In this document: one piece after another, positions 37,689-46,163 of the stretch
Numbering within the stretch: the stretch's first letter is position 1
Layout of the letters: each line of letters opens with the position of its first letter
Source: Micromonospora sp. NBC_01740
GTDB taxonomy: Bacteria > Actinomycetota > Actinomycetes > Mycobacteriales > Micromonosporaceae
NCBI RefSeq assembly: GCF_035920365.1
Contig: NZ_CP109150.1
Coordinates: forward strand, 6,572,001 to 6,636,000
Length of the DNA stretch: 64,000 bases
Reading direction: 5' to 3'
Notes under the pieces: model-generated
What the model saw: the letters and a program-made list of their open reading frames with translations, nothing else
Database searches by the model: none
What the model was told of the DNA's origin: nothing
Translations under genes and position numbers: made by a program

Positions 37689-38606
37689 ATGGAGCTGAAC
37701 GAGAACGCGCGGGTCGACACCAGCCAGGTGGACGATCGGCGAGGATCCGGCGGGGGCGGCGGGCTGGGCGGCATACCCATCCCGATCGGCGGCGGTCGGG
37801 GCGGCATCGTCGGCATCGTCATCGCCGTGCTCGTCGCGCTCGTCGGCGGCGGCTTCGGCCTGAACGCGGCCACCAACGGCGGCGACGAGCCGCAGGGCGA
37901 CAACTCGTCACTGGAGCAGAAGTGCTCGGCCGAGGACGCGCTCCAGCAGCTCGACTGCCGCAACGCGCTCTACGTCAACTCCATCCAGGCGTACTGGCAG
38001 AAGGCCCTGCCCGAGGCGTTCGGCGAGCAGTACCGCCCGTCGAAGACGGTGTTCTTCAGCCAGGGCGTCAACACCGCCTGTGGGCAGGCCGACTCCGGCG
38101 TCGGCCCGTTCTACTGCCCCGCCGACGACCAGGTCTACATCGACCTCACCTTCTACCAGGTGCTCGCCCAGCAGCTCGGCGCCTCCGGCGAGTTCGCCCA
38201 GCCGTACGTGCTCGCCCACGAGTACGGCCACCACGTGCAGGACCTGCTCGGCACCGAGGCGCAGATGCGCCGCCAGCAGCAGCGCGACCCGGACAGCGCG
38301 AACGCGCTCTCGGTGAAGCTGGAGTTGCAGGCCGACTGCTACGCCGGCGCGTGGGCGAAGAACGCCACCGGCACCGCCGACGCGAGCGGCCAGAAGATCT
38401 TCACCAGCATCAGCGAGCAGGACATTCAGCAGGCCGTCGACGCCGCCGAGAAGATCGGCGACGACGCCATCTCCAAGCGGGCCAACCGGCCGGTGAACCC
38501 GGACGAGTTCACCCACGGTTCCTCCGCCCAGCGCAAGGAGTGGTTCACCCGGGGCTACGACACCGGCGACCCGAAGTCCTGCGACACCTTCCGCGGCAGC
38601 CTCTGA
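37689..38606 (+). CDS. Neutral zinc metallopeptidase (YpfJ-like)
   Basis: 305 residues. A cytoplasmic Gly-rich N-terminus (GSGGGGGLGGIPIPIGGG) precedes one membrane helix (about 38-58), so the peptidase domain faces outside. Catalytic HEYGH in VLAHEYGHHVQDLL (about 178-182) with the third zinc ligand Glu in LELQADCYAGAW. Two conserved Cys pairs (KCSAEDALQQLDC) are typical of the family. Substrate unknown. A strong hairpin follows the stop. Confidence 0.92.
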   Translation: MELNENARVDTSQVDDRRGSGGGGGLGGIPIPIGGGRGGIVGIVIAVLVALVGGGFGLNAATNGGDEPQGDNSSLEQKCSAEDALQQLDCRNALYVNSIQAYWQKALPEAFGEQYRPSKTVFFSQGVNTACGQADSGVGPFYCPADDQVYIDLTFYQVLAQQLGASGEFAQPYVLAHEYGHHVQDLLGTEAQMRRQQQRDPDSANALSVKLELQADCYAGAWAKNATGTADASGQKIFTSISEQDIQQAVDAAEKIGDDAISKRANRPVNPDEFTHGSSAQRKEWFTRGYDTGDPKSCDTFRGSL

Positions 38607-38628
38607 GCACCGGACCGGAGACCGCCCT

Positions 38629-38661
38629 CGGCGGCCGGCGGGCCTCGCCCGCCGGCCGCCG
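38629..38661 (+). terminator. Hairpin terminator after the zinc peptidase
   Basis: CGGCGGCCGGCGGG at 38629-38642 pairs perfectly with 38648-38661 around CCTCG, 22 bp past the stop. There is no T-tract, as is usual for high-GC actinobacteria. It may also end the convergent acVLRF1 gene. Confidence 0.8.
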
Positions 38662-38763
38662 TCGTGCGTGGGGTCGACCGGCCGGTCGTTGGCGGTCCGT
38701 CCCAGCGTGGGAAGGGGCGGGTGTCCGCAGTGCAGCCAGCGTCGCTCCCGACGCGGTCGCCGC

Positions 38764-39417
38764 TCAGGACGGGGCGGGATCGCGCACCAGGATCCGGACC
38801 GCCCGGGCCGCCGCGATCGCGCCGACCAGCACGGCGTGCCGGGGCTCGGGCACGTCCAGCAGACGGTCGGCACGCAGCGCCGCCAGCGGGGCGAGCCGCC
38901 GGTCGGCGAGCACGGTGTCCACCGCCCGCCGGTCGCCGCCGCAGACCAGCGCGCCCAACGACGACGCCTCCGGCAGCAGCAGCCGTACGGCCAGGTCGGC
39001 CGCGTCGCCCAGCGCCGCCTTCGCCTGGTTGTCGCGCCGCCGGGCGAAGCGCTGCTGCGACCAGCCCCCGGCGGCGGTGCGCCCCTGCACGTAGCGGGTG
39101 TCCACCTTGGAGACCACCAGCTCCTCCCCCGCCGCGACGCCGACCGCCACCGCGCCCTTGCGGGCGAGCAGCAGCCCGATCCGGCGCGGCGCGGTCGCGG
39201 CGGCCACGAAGCCGGGCACATCCGGGGTGGCCGGCGCGCCGGGCGGGGTGTGCAGCTCGGCGGTCGCGCCGTCCGGGGCGGCGAGCAGCAGCCCGTACGC
39301 CTCGACGGTGGTGGTGGGCGGGCCGTGCCGGTCGGCGAAGCCCTCGACCCACCGGGCGGCCCGGGCGGGGTCCACCTCGACCCAGCGGCCGCCTCCGGCG
39401 GCCGGTCGGCTGCTCAT
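38764..39417 (-). CDS. acVLRF1-type peptidyl-tRNA hydrolase (Vms1/eRF1-like)
   Basis: 217 residues. Actinobacterial relative of Vms1/ANKZF1, which releases nascent chains from peptidyl-tRNA on stalled large subunits. The signature loop GRTAAGGWSQQRFARRRDNQ carries the Gly-x-Ser-Gln-Gln-Arg core with the catalytic Gln. Upstream VDTRYVQGRT and downstream [14 protein letters not shown] complete the eRF1-like fold. TAGGTT ends 7 nt before the ATG (leaderless). Confidence 0.88.
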   Translation of the reverse strand: MSSRPAAGGGRWVEVDPARAARWVEGFADRHGPPTTTVEAYGLLLAAPDGATAELHTPPGAPATPDVPGFVAAATAPRRIGLLLARKGAVAVGVAAGEELVVSKVDTRYVQGRTAAGGWSQQRFARRRDNQAKAALGDAADLAVRLLLPEASSLGALVCGGDRRAVDTVLADRRLAPLAALRADRLLDVPEPRHAVLVGAIAAARAVRILVRDPAPS

Positions 39418-39548
39418 ACGCCCGAACCTACGGCACGGCGACGCCAACTGACCGCCGTGGGTGGGTGGACGCCCGCGGCGGGCCGCCGCCCCCGCCGGGC
39501 GGCAGGCCACCGACCCGGACCCAGCCGGGCAGCGGACGACCGGCTCGG

Positions 39549-40175
39549 CTAGCCGGGCAGCAGCATCGCCACGGCCAGGGCGGCGATGATGGCGCTGGAG
39601 AGCAGCGCGGTCACGAGCCGACCGCGCGGTCCGGTCAGCACCCGGCCGACCAGGGTGCCTCCGCCGGCGATCAACAGCTGCCAGCTCGCCGAGGCGACGA
39701 ACGCGCCGAGCACGAAGAGGCCGGCGGCGAGCGGATCCGGCTCGGCATGGTCCGTACGGCCCAGCACGAGCGCGGCGAAGTAGACCACGGTCGCGGGGTT
39801 CAGCAGGGTCAGCGCGAGCACGCCGGTGAAGGCGCGGACCGGGGTGTCCAGGCCCCGGCGGACGCCGGCGGCACCGGTCGTGGCGCGGGGGCGCAGCGCG
39901 CGCCAGGCGCCGTGGCCGGCGAGGATGAGCAGCACCAGTGCGGCGGCCAGCCGCAGCGGCCCGGCGACCGGGGCGATCAGCCCGGCGACGGCAGCCCCGC
40001 CGAGGGCCGCCACGGCGGCGTAGAGCCCGTCAGCGGTGGCCACCCCGAACGCGGCGGAGGCGCCGACCCGGAACGACGTGCGGGCGCTGAGCCCGAGGAT
40101 GAGGACCGCGATCGCACCGACCGGGATGGCGACGCCGTAGCCGGCGAGCAGACCGGCCAGGAACGCGCCGGTCAC
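39549..40175 (-). CDS. LysE family amino-acid exporter
   Basis: 208 residues with six predicted membrane helices. Family signature near the N-terminus: GYGVAIPVGAIAVLILGLSA and FGVATADGLYAAVA; the central LLNPATVVYFAALVLG segment is typical of LysE/RhtB exporters. Efflux of an amino acid or derivative is expected; the substrate is not known. GTG start at 40175. The 242 bp upstream of it hold no gene. Confidence 0.9.
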   Translation of the reverse strand: MTGAFLAGLLAGYGVAIPVGAIAVLILGLSARTSFRVGASAAFGVATADGLYAAVAALGGAAVAGLIAPVAGPLRLAAALVLLILAGHGAWRALRPRATTGAAGVRRGLDTPVRAFTGVLALTLLNPATVVYFAALVLGRTDHAEPDPLAAGLFVLGAFVASASWQLLIAGGGTLVGRVLTGPRGRLVTALLSSAIIAALAVAMLLPG

Positions 40176-40417
40176 GACGGTCGGCGGCGGGTCGGGACGC
40201 GACCGGACGCGGTCCGCTGTCGCCGTACGGCGGCGGCCGCGGCGACGGGGACGGTCTTCGTCGGGTACGTCTCGATCACCCGCTCATCCTCGGCCCCGCC
40301 ACCGCGGCCCTGCCACCGAATTCCCCACCGACGCCGTTCATCCGCAGGTGGACGCGACCGCAGGGCTCGGCTGGGGCGGCGTTACCGAGGGTCACAGTTG
40401 CCCCGACGGACGAGTTC

Positions 40418-41476
40418 CTACGTCGGTGTGGTGGGTCTTGGGGCGACGGTGGGGATCGGTGGAAGTCGGCGCAGTGCCCGGATGGCCAGTACGGCGAGCG
40501 GTACGCCTACCGCCAGCACGGCGGCAGCCTCTACGGAGGCGATCGTGGCGAGTGTCGTCCGCTGCGCCTGGTTGCTGTAGTCGGGCAGGGTTGCGGTTCG
40601 CAGGGCGAGCGCGGTCACGGCGAGCAGGGTGAGCGCCAGTGACCATGGCAGCCTCCGAGATTGGCGGCTGGACACCCGACCGGCCAGGTGGACCACCATG
40701 GCGACAGTGACCACCGCGCAGGACAGGCCCGGCCAGTCCAGCAGCCTCAGCGCCGGTCTCGCCGCCTGGATGGTGAACAGCGGCACAGGGACGAGGAAGA
40801 TGCCGATCGGCAGCGCGAGGAGCCAGGGGCGGCGCGGCACCGGTGGGGCGCCGTGGTGAAAAGCCGCCATTGCGAGTAGCAGGAGCACCTCGACGAATCG
40901 CATCGCCCAGGGCGTCACGGACAGCGGTACGTCACCGACGGCTTGTTCCACGGCGGTGGTGATGGCCGGAGGCACGATGGCGAGCAGGGCGACCGCTTGG
41001 GCCACCCGCCGGTGTCCGAGGACGAGCGCGACGTAGGCCGGCAACCACGCGTAGTCGGCGAGATTCCACGCGGTGTGCCAGATGTTCGACGACGGGCTGA
41101 GTGGCCATTCCAGTTCAGGAGCCGGCAACCAGGCGATCTTCCGGGAGAGCCACAGTGTGACGGCGATGCCGGCGGTGACCATGACGGCGTTGGCCAGCAT
41201 CGCCATCAGGGTCGCCAGGCGTACGGCTTGTCCCCAGGCGAACGAGCGGGGTGGCGCGTCAGTCCCGCCGAGACGCAATCGAACGGCGAGGGACACGATG
41301 CTGGCGACCTCGGACAGGCTCGGCCGGCCGTAGTCCGTGACATACGCGGTGGTCTCGGAGTCGCCGGTGTCCATGCTGTCCAGAAAGGCGGCGACCATGT
41401 CGTCTTCCCATTCCTGCCGGTAGGCGGCGGGCAGCAGCCGGAGGACGAACCGGTAGCGCTCCTCCAGCCGGCTCAC
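40418..41476 (-). CDS. PadR-linked integral membrane protein
   Basis: 352 residues; GTG at 41476 overlaps the padR stop (GTGA). The N-terminal SRLEERYRFVLRLLPAAYR domain resembles the short prefix found in permease-like proteins encoded next to PadR regulators, followed by about eight to nine membrane helices from residue 80. The function is unknown; it could be a drug or stress sensor partner. Co-transcribed with padR and therefore probably controlled by it. Confidence 0.82.
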   Translation of the reverse strand: MSRLEERYRFVLRLLPAAYRQEWEDDMVAAFLDSMDTGDSETTAYVTDYGRPSLSEVASIVSLAVRLRLGGTDAPPRSFAWGQAVRLATLMAMLANAVMVTAGIAVTLWLSRKIAWLPAPELEWPLSPSSNIWHTAWNLADYAWLPAYVALVLGHRRVAQAVALLAIVPPAITTAVEQAVGDVPLSVTPWAMRFVEVLLLLAMAAFHHGAPPVPRRPWLLALPIGIFLVPVPLFTIQAARPALRLLDWPGLSCAVVTVAMVVHLAGRVSSRQSRRLPWSLALTLLAVTALALRTATLPDYSNQAQRTTLATIASVEAAAVLAVGVPLAVLAIRALRRLPPIPTVAPRPTTPT

Positions 41477-41820
41477 GACGGCGTCCCCGTGATCGGGTTC
41501 CGCCGGTCGCGCAACCGGGTGGAGGCGAGGCGCGCGTTGGCGGCCAGCCGTTGCGCCTCCGCTTCGAGGGCCTGGCGGCCCCGCTCGGTCACCCGGTAGT
41601 ACCGGCGTAACCGTCCTTGCCATGCCTCCTCGCGGTCCAGTTCGACCAGGCCGTCACCGACGAGTCGGTCCAGGACCCCGTACAAGGAGCCGATCTTCAG
41701 CTGCACGCGGCCCCGCGAGAGTTCCGCCACGTCCGCGACGATCCCGTAGCCGTGCCGCGGAGCGTCGATCAGCGCGGTGAGGACGAAGAAGGCTGGCTCT
41801 GTCATGGCCCGAGAACTCAT
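41473..41820 (-). CDS. PadR family transcriptional regulator
   Basis: 115 residues. Winged-helix PadR: FFVLTALIDAPRHGYGIVAD, the recognition region KIGSLYGVLDRLVGDGLVEL and the wing RYYRVTERGRQALEAE. PadR proteins usually repress the gene downstream and their own promoter. The ATG at 41820 is 6 nt after TATATT, the leaderless position. Another in-frame ATG lies at 41805. Confidence 0.92.
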   Translation of the reverse strand: MSSRAMTEPAFFVLTALIDAPRHGYGIVADVAELSRGRVQLKIGSLYGVLDRLVGDGLVELDREEAWQGRLRRYYRVTERGRQALEAEAQRLAANARLASTRLRDRRNPITGTPS

Positions 41821-41838
41821 CCACCTAATATAGTGGAG
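41821..41838 (-). promoter_or_regulatory. Leaderless -10 and candidate PadR operator
   Basis: CCACCTAATATAGTGG contains TATATT on the minus strand ending 6 nt before the padR ATG, and an imperfect dyad (CCAC..TAATATA..GTGG). Overlap of the dyad with the -10 fits autorepression by PadR. Operator function is inference. Confidence 0.45.
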
Positions 41839-41931
41839 GACAAGATATCCTTCCCGTCAGGAGCCAGGCTGGCGCCAGCGGGTTTCACCGGGCCCCGGCA
41901 TGCGCGGAGCCCACGCCAAGAAGGAGTGACC

Positions 41932-42189
41932 ATGGGCGACGGTGACGCGGCGGACGCCGGCGACCTGGGCGGGCCGGACTTCGCTCCGGCGATACCGGCG
42001 GCGGAGAGCAGCGTCGTCGGCGCCCCGCCCCCCAACGGGGCGGCCATCGTCCTGGGCCCCGGATACAGCGGTCAGGTCCTGCTGCCCCGGGCTCCGCAAC
42101 GGGTTCGGCCACTACCCCCAGTCGCGAGCGGTGACCTTGGCGGCGGCGTTGGAGAGGATTCACGGGCAGCGGCCGACGATCATCCGTAA
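41932..42189 (+). CDS. Hypothetical 85-aa protein with a strong RBS
   Basis: AAGAAGGAG lies 5 nt before the ATG, better than for most genes here. The product starts MGDGDAADAGDLGG and is Ala/Gly/Pro-rich without membrane segments. From about codon 53, a protein-like reading (HYPQSRAVTLAAALERIHGQ) continues in another frame, so this may be a frameshifted remnant of a longer gene. No family recognised. Confidence 0.35.
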   Translation: MGDGDAADAGDLGGPDFAPAIPAAESSVVGAPPPNGAAIVLGPGYSGQVLLPRAPQRVRPLPPVASGDLGGGVGEDSRAAADDHP

Positions 42190-42268
42190 CGGGGTTGGAA
42201 GCTGGCAAACGCCCGCACGTCGGCAAGACCGCGCGTCGCCTTGCATGACGAGCGATGGGCGGACGAAC

Positions 42269-42296
42269 GTGCGCTGATCTTGGCAGATCGGCGCAC
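42269..42296. terminator. 12-bp hairpin with tetraloop
   Basis: GTGCGCTGATCT at 42269-42280 pairs with AGATCGGCGCAC at 42285-42296 (11 of 12) around TGGC. It lies 46 bp past the stop of the convergent VOC gene and 80 bp past the small ORF at 42189, so it may end transcription of either. It also contains two GATC sites. Confidence 0.5.
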
Positions 42297-42342
42297 ACTC
42301 AGCAGTATGTCAGGCATTGCCGGGGCTGTCGTGGGCCATCGA

Positions 42343-42714
42343 TCAGCCGTTGGGGCGTGATTCGATCGCCTGCAGCGACCACCTGTTGCCGTCAGGATCG
42401 CCGAAGTAGACGAAGCTGCCCCATGGCTGCACCTCGACCTCGCTGGCATCGACGCCGGCGTCGAGCAGTTGCCGGCGCGCCGCCTCGGCGTCGGCGACCA
42501 CAACCTGGATTTCCTGGGTGCCGGGAGTCTTGTCGGTGATGCCCTCGCCGATCACGATGGAGCAGGCCGAGCCGGGTGGTGTGAGCTGGACGAACCGCAG
42601 GCCCTCGTGCACCCTGTGATCGTGGTCGGCGTTGAAGCCCACCTTCTGGTAGAACGCCTTGGCCCGGTCGACATCGGTCACCGGAACGGGGATGAGTTCG
42701 ATCTTCCAGTCCAT
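42343..42714 (-). CDS. VOC family (glyoxalase-like) protein
   Basis: 123 residues. Vicinal oxygen chelate fold: IELIPVPVTDVDRAKAFYQ, GFNADHDHRVHEG, RFVQLTPPGSACSIVIGEG, and the final WGSFVYFGDPDGNRWSLQ with Trp in place of the usual metal Glu side. Small antibiotic-resistance or lyase-like VOC protein; substrate unknown. An in-frame ATG at 42732 would add six residues. Confidence 0.85.
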   Translation of the reverse strand: MDWKIELIPVPVTDVDRAKAFYQKVGFNADHDHRVHEGLRFVQLTPPGSACSIVIGEGITDKTPGTQEIQVVVADAEAARRQLLDAGVDASEVEVQPWGSFVYFGDPDGNRWSLQAIESRPNG

Positions 42715-42762
42715 GGACCCACCGTAGGACATGGTTGCGGTTCCGAGCGGGGAGGTTGAAGC

Positions 42763-42891
42763 GTGGGTATCGCGTGGCGTGACTCGCCGGAAGAACTGGC
42801 CGGACTGCCACGCCGACGGGGCCTGGCTCCGGACCGGGTGGACAACGTCGAGGCGGCGTGGAAGGCATTCCGCGTACGTCCGCTGGTCTAG
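42763..42891 (+). CDS. Possible 42-aa protein or gene fragment
   Basis: GGGGAGG precedes the GTG at 42763 by 7 nt. The product reads GIAWRDSPEELAGLPRRRGL and then DNVEAAWKAFRVRPLV, which looks like the N-terminus of a larger helical protein cut by the TAG at 42889. That stop overlaps the -10 element of the next gene. Function unknown; a remnant is as likely as a real small protein. Confidence 0.35.
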   Translation: MGIAWRDSPEELAGLPRRRGLAPDRVDNVEAAWKAFRVRPLV

Positions 42892-42901
42892 GGTCCCTGG
42901 G

Positions 42902-43456
42902 GTGGTCAGGAACGCGCAGGACGTTGTGGGCGTAATCGAGTCAGACCCGGGAGCGATGGAAGTCCTTCGAGTTACGGCCGACCTTGGATTGTCGGACTGG
43001 TGGATCGGTGCCGGCTTCGTACGCAACCGCGTCTGGGACGCGATCAGCAACATCGCGGCCTCGCCGGAGCGCGACGTGGATGTCGCCTACTTCGACCCGG
43101 AAAAGCTGGACCCACGCGAGGACGCACGCGCCGAAGCCCAGGCCATGGTGACCCTGCCTGGGGTGCCGTGGGAAATTCGTAATCAAGCACGGATGCATCT
43201 GCGCAATGGCGATGAGCCCTACACGTCCGCCATGGACGCGATATCGCGCTGGCCCGAAACGGCAACGTGCGTCGCGGTTACCCTGCGGGGTGACTCTGTT
43301 CGCCTGGTGTCCTGCCACGGGTTGGCTGACCTTGTAGGAATGGTTGTCCGCCCCTCTCCAGCCTTCAACAATGCGGCGGGCCGCGCGAAGGTACAGCGCC
43401 GCGTGCAGGTCAAGGGATGGCTCGACCGATGGGCCGGACTGCGGCTGGAGATCTAG
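42902..43456 (+). CDS. Nucleotidyltransferase-like protein (DUF925 type)
   Basis: 184 residues from GTG at 42902, chosen because TAGGGT ends 7 nt upstream (leaderless). The fold is a minimal nucleotidyltransferase: GAGFVRNRVWDAI, then VDVAYFDPEKLD, which supplies the Asp-x-Asp-like pair, and SAMDAISRWPETATCVAV. These proteins are common in bacterial accessory regions; substrate unknown. Confidence 0.8.
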   Translation: MVRNAQDVVGVIESDPGAMEVLRVTADLGLSDWWIGAGFVRNRVWDAISNIAASPERDVDVAYFDPEKLDPREDARAEAQAMVTLPGVPWEIRNQARMHLRNGDEPYTSAMDAISRWPETATCVAVTLRGDSVRLVSCHGLADLVGMVVRPSPAFNNAAGRAKVQRRVQVKGWLDRWAGLRLEI

Positions 43457-43589
43457 CGCTCACGCCGGGCGCAGGGAAGGGCAGCCCCGACAGGACGTCC
43501 TCCTCTCGGCACGTCCGGATGCATGCACCCCGCGACCTGGTTACCTTGCGTGACGGGCGCTTCGCGGCAGAAGAGGACGTCCGCGAGAT

Positions 43590-44095
43590 TCAGCCGCGGC
43601 TGGCGTACAGGTACACGGTGACCACGTCGGGTGCGTCGAGGGTTGAGCAGGACCGATCGGCGCGTGCCGTCGGCGATGGGTTGTTCCTCGACGATTCCGG
43701 AGACGGTCTTGGCGGTTTCGGGGTCCCACAGGTTGCCGCCGCCGACGTTGTGTTTCGTGTCGACTGCCCGAACTCCCGGTGCGGGAGCCGCCGTGAACTT
43801 TGCCTCGGCGACGAAGGCGTCGAGCGCAGTACGGGGGATGCGGAGCTCCCACTGGTCGGCGGCAGCTCGGGCGAGTTGGTCGCCGTGCCGGCCGACGCTG
43901 TGGCCGTAGCCGCGCCCGGCCAGTGTCAGGTCGTCCAGCAGGCACCGGGCGTGCACATCCACGACCATCGGCAGCAGCATCCGGGCCGACGAGCCGGGCG
44001 GCGCGGGCCGTCAGCTCGGCGTCGACCAGCTCTCGCGTACTGCGGTGATCGCCTTCTGCCCACGCTTCCGTCCCAGAAGGTAGAATCCCTATTTG
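43590..44095 (-). pseudogene. Frameshifted remnant of an unrecognised gene
   Basis: Three consecutive protein-like segments lie in different minus-strand frames: GDHRSTRELVDAELTARAAR near 44050-43985, then VVDVHARCLLDDLTLAGRGY through IVEEQPIADGTRRSVLLN (about 43975-43645), then LDAPDVVTVYLYASRG to a stop at 43590. Joining them needs two single-base frameshifts, near 43980 and 43645. The product is not recognised. Sequencing error or decay are both possible. It borders the sulfatase operon. Confidence 0.4.
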
Positions 44096-44114
44096 TCAGG
44101 TAGGCAAAGTAGGT

Positions 44115-44120
44115 TAGCGT
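44115..44120 (+). promoter_or_regulatory. Leaderless -10 hexamer TAGCGT before the leader peptide
   Basis: TAGCGT ends 7 nt before the ATG at 44128, the leaderless spacing seen at many starts in this window. A TAGGTT hexamer (44110-44115) overlaps it. No clear -35 is seen. Confidence 0.45.
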
Positions 44121-44127
44121 CACCGCC

Positions 44128-44223
44128 ATGACTGGTCGGGAAGCCCTGCTTGACGGCACCGCAGTCGCAGTGTCGCGGGGATGTTGCCGTGGCTGGACCG
44201 CCGCCTGCGGCTGCTGCCGCTGA
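44128..44223 (+). CDS. Leaderless Cys-rich leader peptide (31 aa), putative attenuator
   Basis: The peptide ends SRGCCRGWTAACGCCR, with five cysteines in its last 13 residues (positions 19, 20, 27, 29, 30). It is probably leaderless (TAGCGT 7 nt upstream). In mycobacteria, leaderless short ORFs ending in polycysteine attenuate downstream sulfur genes, and actinobacterial leader peptides before sulfur operons share the SR....CR..xA.C pattern. A sulfatase operon begins 203 nt downstream, so the peptide may make its expression respond to cysteine. Attenuation hairpins were not resolved by eye. Confidence 0.5.
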   Translation: MTGREALLDGTAVAVSRGCCRGWTAACGCCR

Positions 44224-44426
44224 GCCTGCGTCCCCTGACTTCTCGCCTACCGCCGCGTCGCCGACTCAAGACGACACGGCAGCGTTTTCCGCAAGCCCGA
44301 CCAACAGCCGCTCGCCGCGCCGACGCATGGCCGGAGACTGCGCATCCCGCTCTGCGCGGCGGTCGTGAAAGTGCGGTTACTCGTCAGATCCGAGCCCATA
44401 CCCAACTACTGAGAGGACGTCCCCTG

Positions 44427-46163
44427 ATGTCACCGTTGACAATGAGACTGGGCGCAGTTGCCGCCACCGCCGCCCTGGGCTGCACTGCATTCGCTGCCAC
44501 CGGCACCGCCGCTGCTCCGCTCGGCGCCGCAGCCACTCATGCCGGCCCCGGGCAGCCGAACATCGTGTTCGTACTGGCCGACGACCTGGGGTGGGCCGAT
44601 CTCAGCACCGGCCTCACGAACAAGGGGTCGGGCAACACCTACAACGAAACCCCCACGGTCGACCGCCTCGCCGCGGAGGGCGTCGCCTTCGACAACGCCT
44701 ACGGCGGTCCCAACTGCGTGCCGACCCGAGCCGCTCTCCTCACCGGGCTCTACGCGCCCCGGCCGACGAACAATCTCTACCTGGTCGGCGACCTGGACCG
44801 CGGCGGGGACGGCACGCTACTGGACGGGGCACCGCAGGGGCTCCCAGACGGCGACGACGCGCTGCCGCGTGAGGCCTACACCGTCGGCGAGGCGCTGCGT
44901 GACGCCGGCTACGCGACCGGATACGTCGGCAAGTTCCACGTGACCAGGAGCGCCGACCAGATCACGGCCGACTTCGGGTTCGAGGAGAACCTGGGCGGCT
45001 CGAACTCGGGACACGCCAGCCAGTACCACGCCATCGACGGGACGTTCAACAACAGCATCGGCCCGGCGTTGGACAGGTTCGCGGCCGACTACACCCAGAA
45101 GTACGTCGACGAGAACATCAAGCCCTACTCCCACGGCGCGGACGACACGGCCCTGGACGCCCTCGTCGGCACCGACAAGCACGTGACCGACGCGGTGGCG
45201 GACGCGACCGTCGACTTCATCGACCGCCACGCGGACGAGCCGTTCTTCACCTGGATCAGCAACTACGCGGTGCACACCCCGATCGGCGTCAAGCAGCCAC
45301 GCGCCGACCTGCTTGCGAAGTACCAGGCCAAGCCGGCTGTTCCCGGTCACCCGGCTAATGCGTCGTACTCGGCGCTGCTGGAAGGCCTCGACCAGGGGCT
45401 GGCCCGCATCGTGCACCACCTCGAGACCACCCCGGATCCCCGCAACCCCGGGCACCCGTTGGCGGACAACACCATCGTGGTCTTCACCTCCGACAACGGT
45501 GGGACCGCGGACGCCGACAACGGCTGGCTCAGCGGCTACAAGGGCGAACTGCGGGAGGGAGGGTTGCGGGTTCCGGCCATCGTGTGGAGCGGGAACGAGC
45601 GCCTGGTCGACGGTGGCGTGGTCGACTCGACACCGATCCACGCGGTCGACTACCTGCCGACGTTCGCATCGCTGGCCGGTGCGAAGCTGCCCAAGGGCCT
45701 GCGCCCCGACGGTGTGGACCTGAGCGGAATCTGGCGCAACGAAAGCGCCGAGCTCGGCACGCGCCACCTCTTCTGGCACCTGCCTGGGTACCTGATCGCG
45801 GGCGCGCGGGACCAGCGCCCCGAGACGGCGATCCGGTCGGGGCCGTGGAAGCTCAGCTACCGCTACGAGACCCAGGACTGGGAGCTCTACAACCTGGACA
45901 GCGACATCGGTGAGACCACCAACCTGGCCGCAGCGTACCCCGATGTCACCAAGCGGCTCGGCAGCCGGCTGATCCGCTGGCTCGACGACGTCGACGCGCC
46001 GCTGGCCACGCTGCGCGAGGGCAAGGCCCCGATCACCGTCACCTTCCGGGGCACGGCGTACTCCAACGGGAAGATCACCCACTACGACGAGCCGACGCGG
46101 CTGACGTTCCAGCCGGGAGACGAGGTGCCGGCGTTGCTGCCCACGGCGGTCACCGACCGATGA
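44427..46163 (+). CDS. Secreted sulfatase (Cys-type, formylglycine dependent)
   Basis: 578 residues; GAGAGG upstream of the ATG. Signal peptide to about residue 40 (AAVAATAALGCTAFAATG region). Sulfatase core: NIVFVLADDLGWADL with metal Asp pair, the modification motif NCVPTRAALLTG (Cys-x-Pro-x-Arg), the later DNGG metal motif (FTSDNGGTAD) and the LYNLDSDIGETTNLAA C-terminal signature. It hydrolyses sulfate esters outside the cell; substrate unknown. Its stop overlaps the FGE start (ATGA), so enzyme and activator are co-translated. Confidence 0.93.
   Translation: MSPLTMRLGAVAATAALGCTAFAATGTAAAPLGAAATHAGPGQPNIVFVLADDLGWADLSTGLTNKGSGNTYNETPTVDRLAAEGVAFDNAYGGPNCVPTRAALLTGLYAPRPTNNLYLVGDLDRGGDGTLLDGAPQGLPDGDDALPREAYTVGEALRDAGYATGYVGKFHVTRSADQITADFGFEENLGGSNSGHASQYHAIDGTFNNSIGPALDRFAADYTQKYVDENIKPYSHGADDTALDALVGTDKHVTDAVADATVDFIDRHADEPFFTWISNYAVHTPIGVKQPRADLLAKYQAKPAVPGHPANASYSALLEGLDQGLARIVHHLETTPDPRNPGHPLADNTIVVFTSDNGGTADADNGWLSGYKGELREGGLRVPAIVWSGNERLVDGGVVDSTPIHAVDYLPTFASLAGAKLPKGLRPDGVDLSGIWRNESAELGTRHLFWHLPGYLIAGARDQRPETAIRSGPWKLSYRYETQDWELYNLDSDIGETTNLAAAYPDVTKRLGSRLIRWLDDVDAPLATLREGKAPITVTFRGTAYSNGKITHYDEPTRLTFQPGDEVPALLPTAVTDR

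Noticed and set aside
42269..42296. Fifth member of the GATC-bounded palindromes
   Set aside because: It contains GATC inside the arms, not at the ends, and is much shorter; listed as a hairpin instead.
43417..44103. 228-codon plus-strand frame
   Set aside because: Shadow of the minus-strand remnant; no ribosome site or domain.
44150..44368. 72-codon plus-strand frame overlapping the Cys leader
   Set aside because: Ala/Pro/Ser/Arg-rich, with no upstream signal; the leaderless 31-codon frame explains the start region better.
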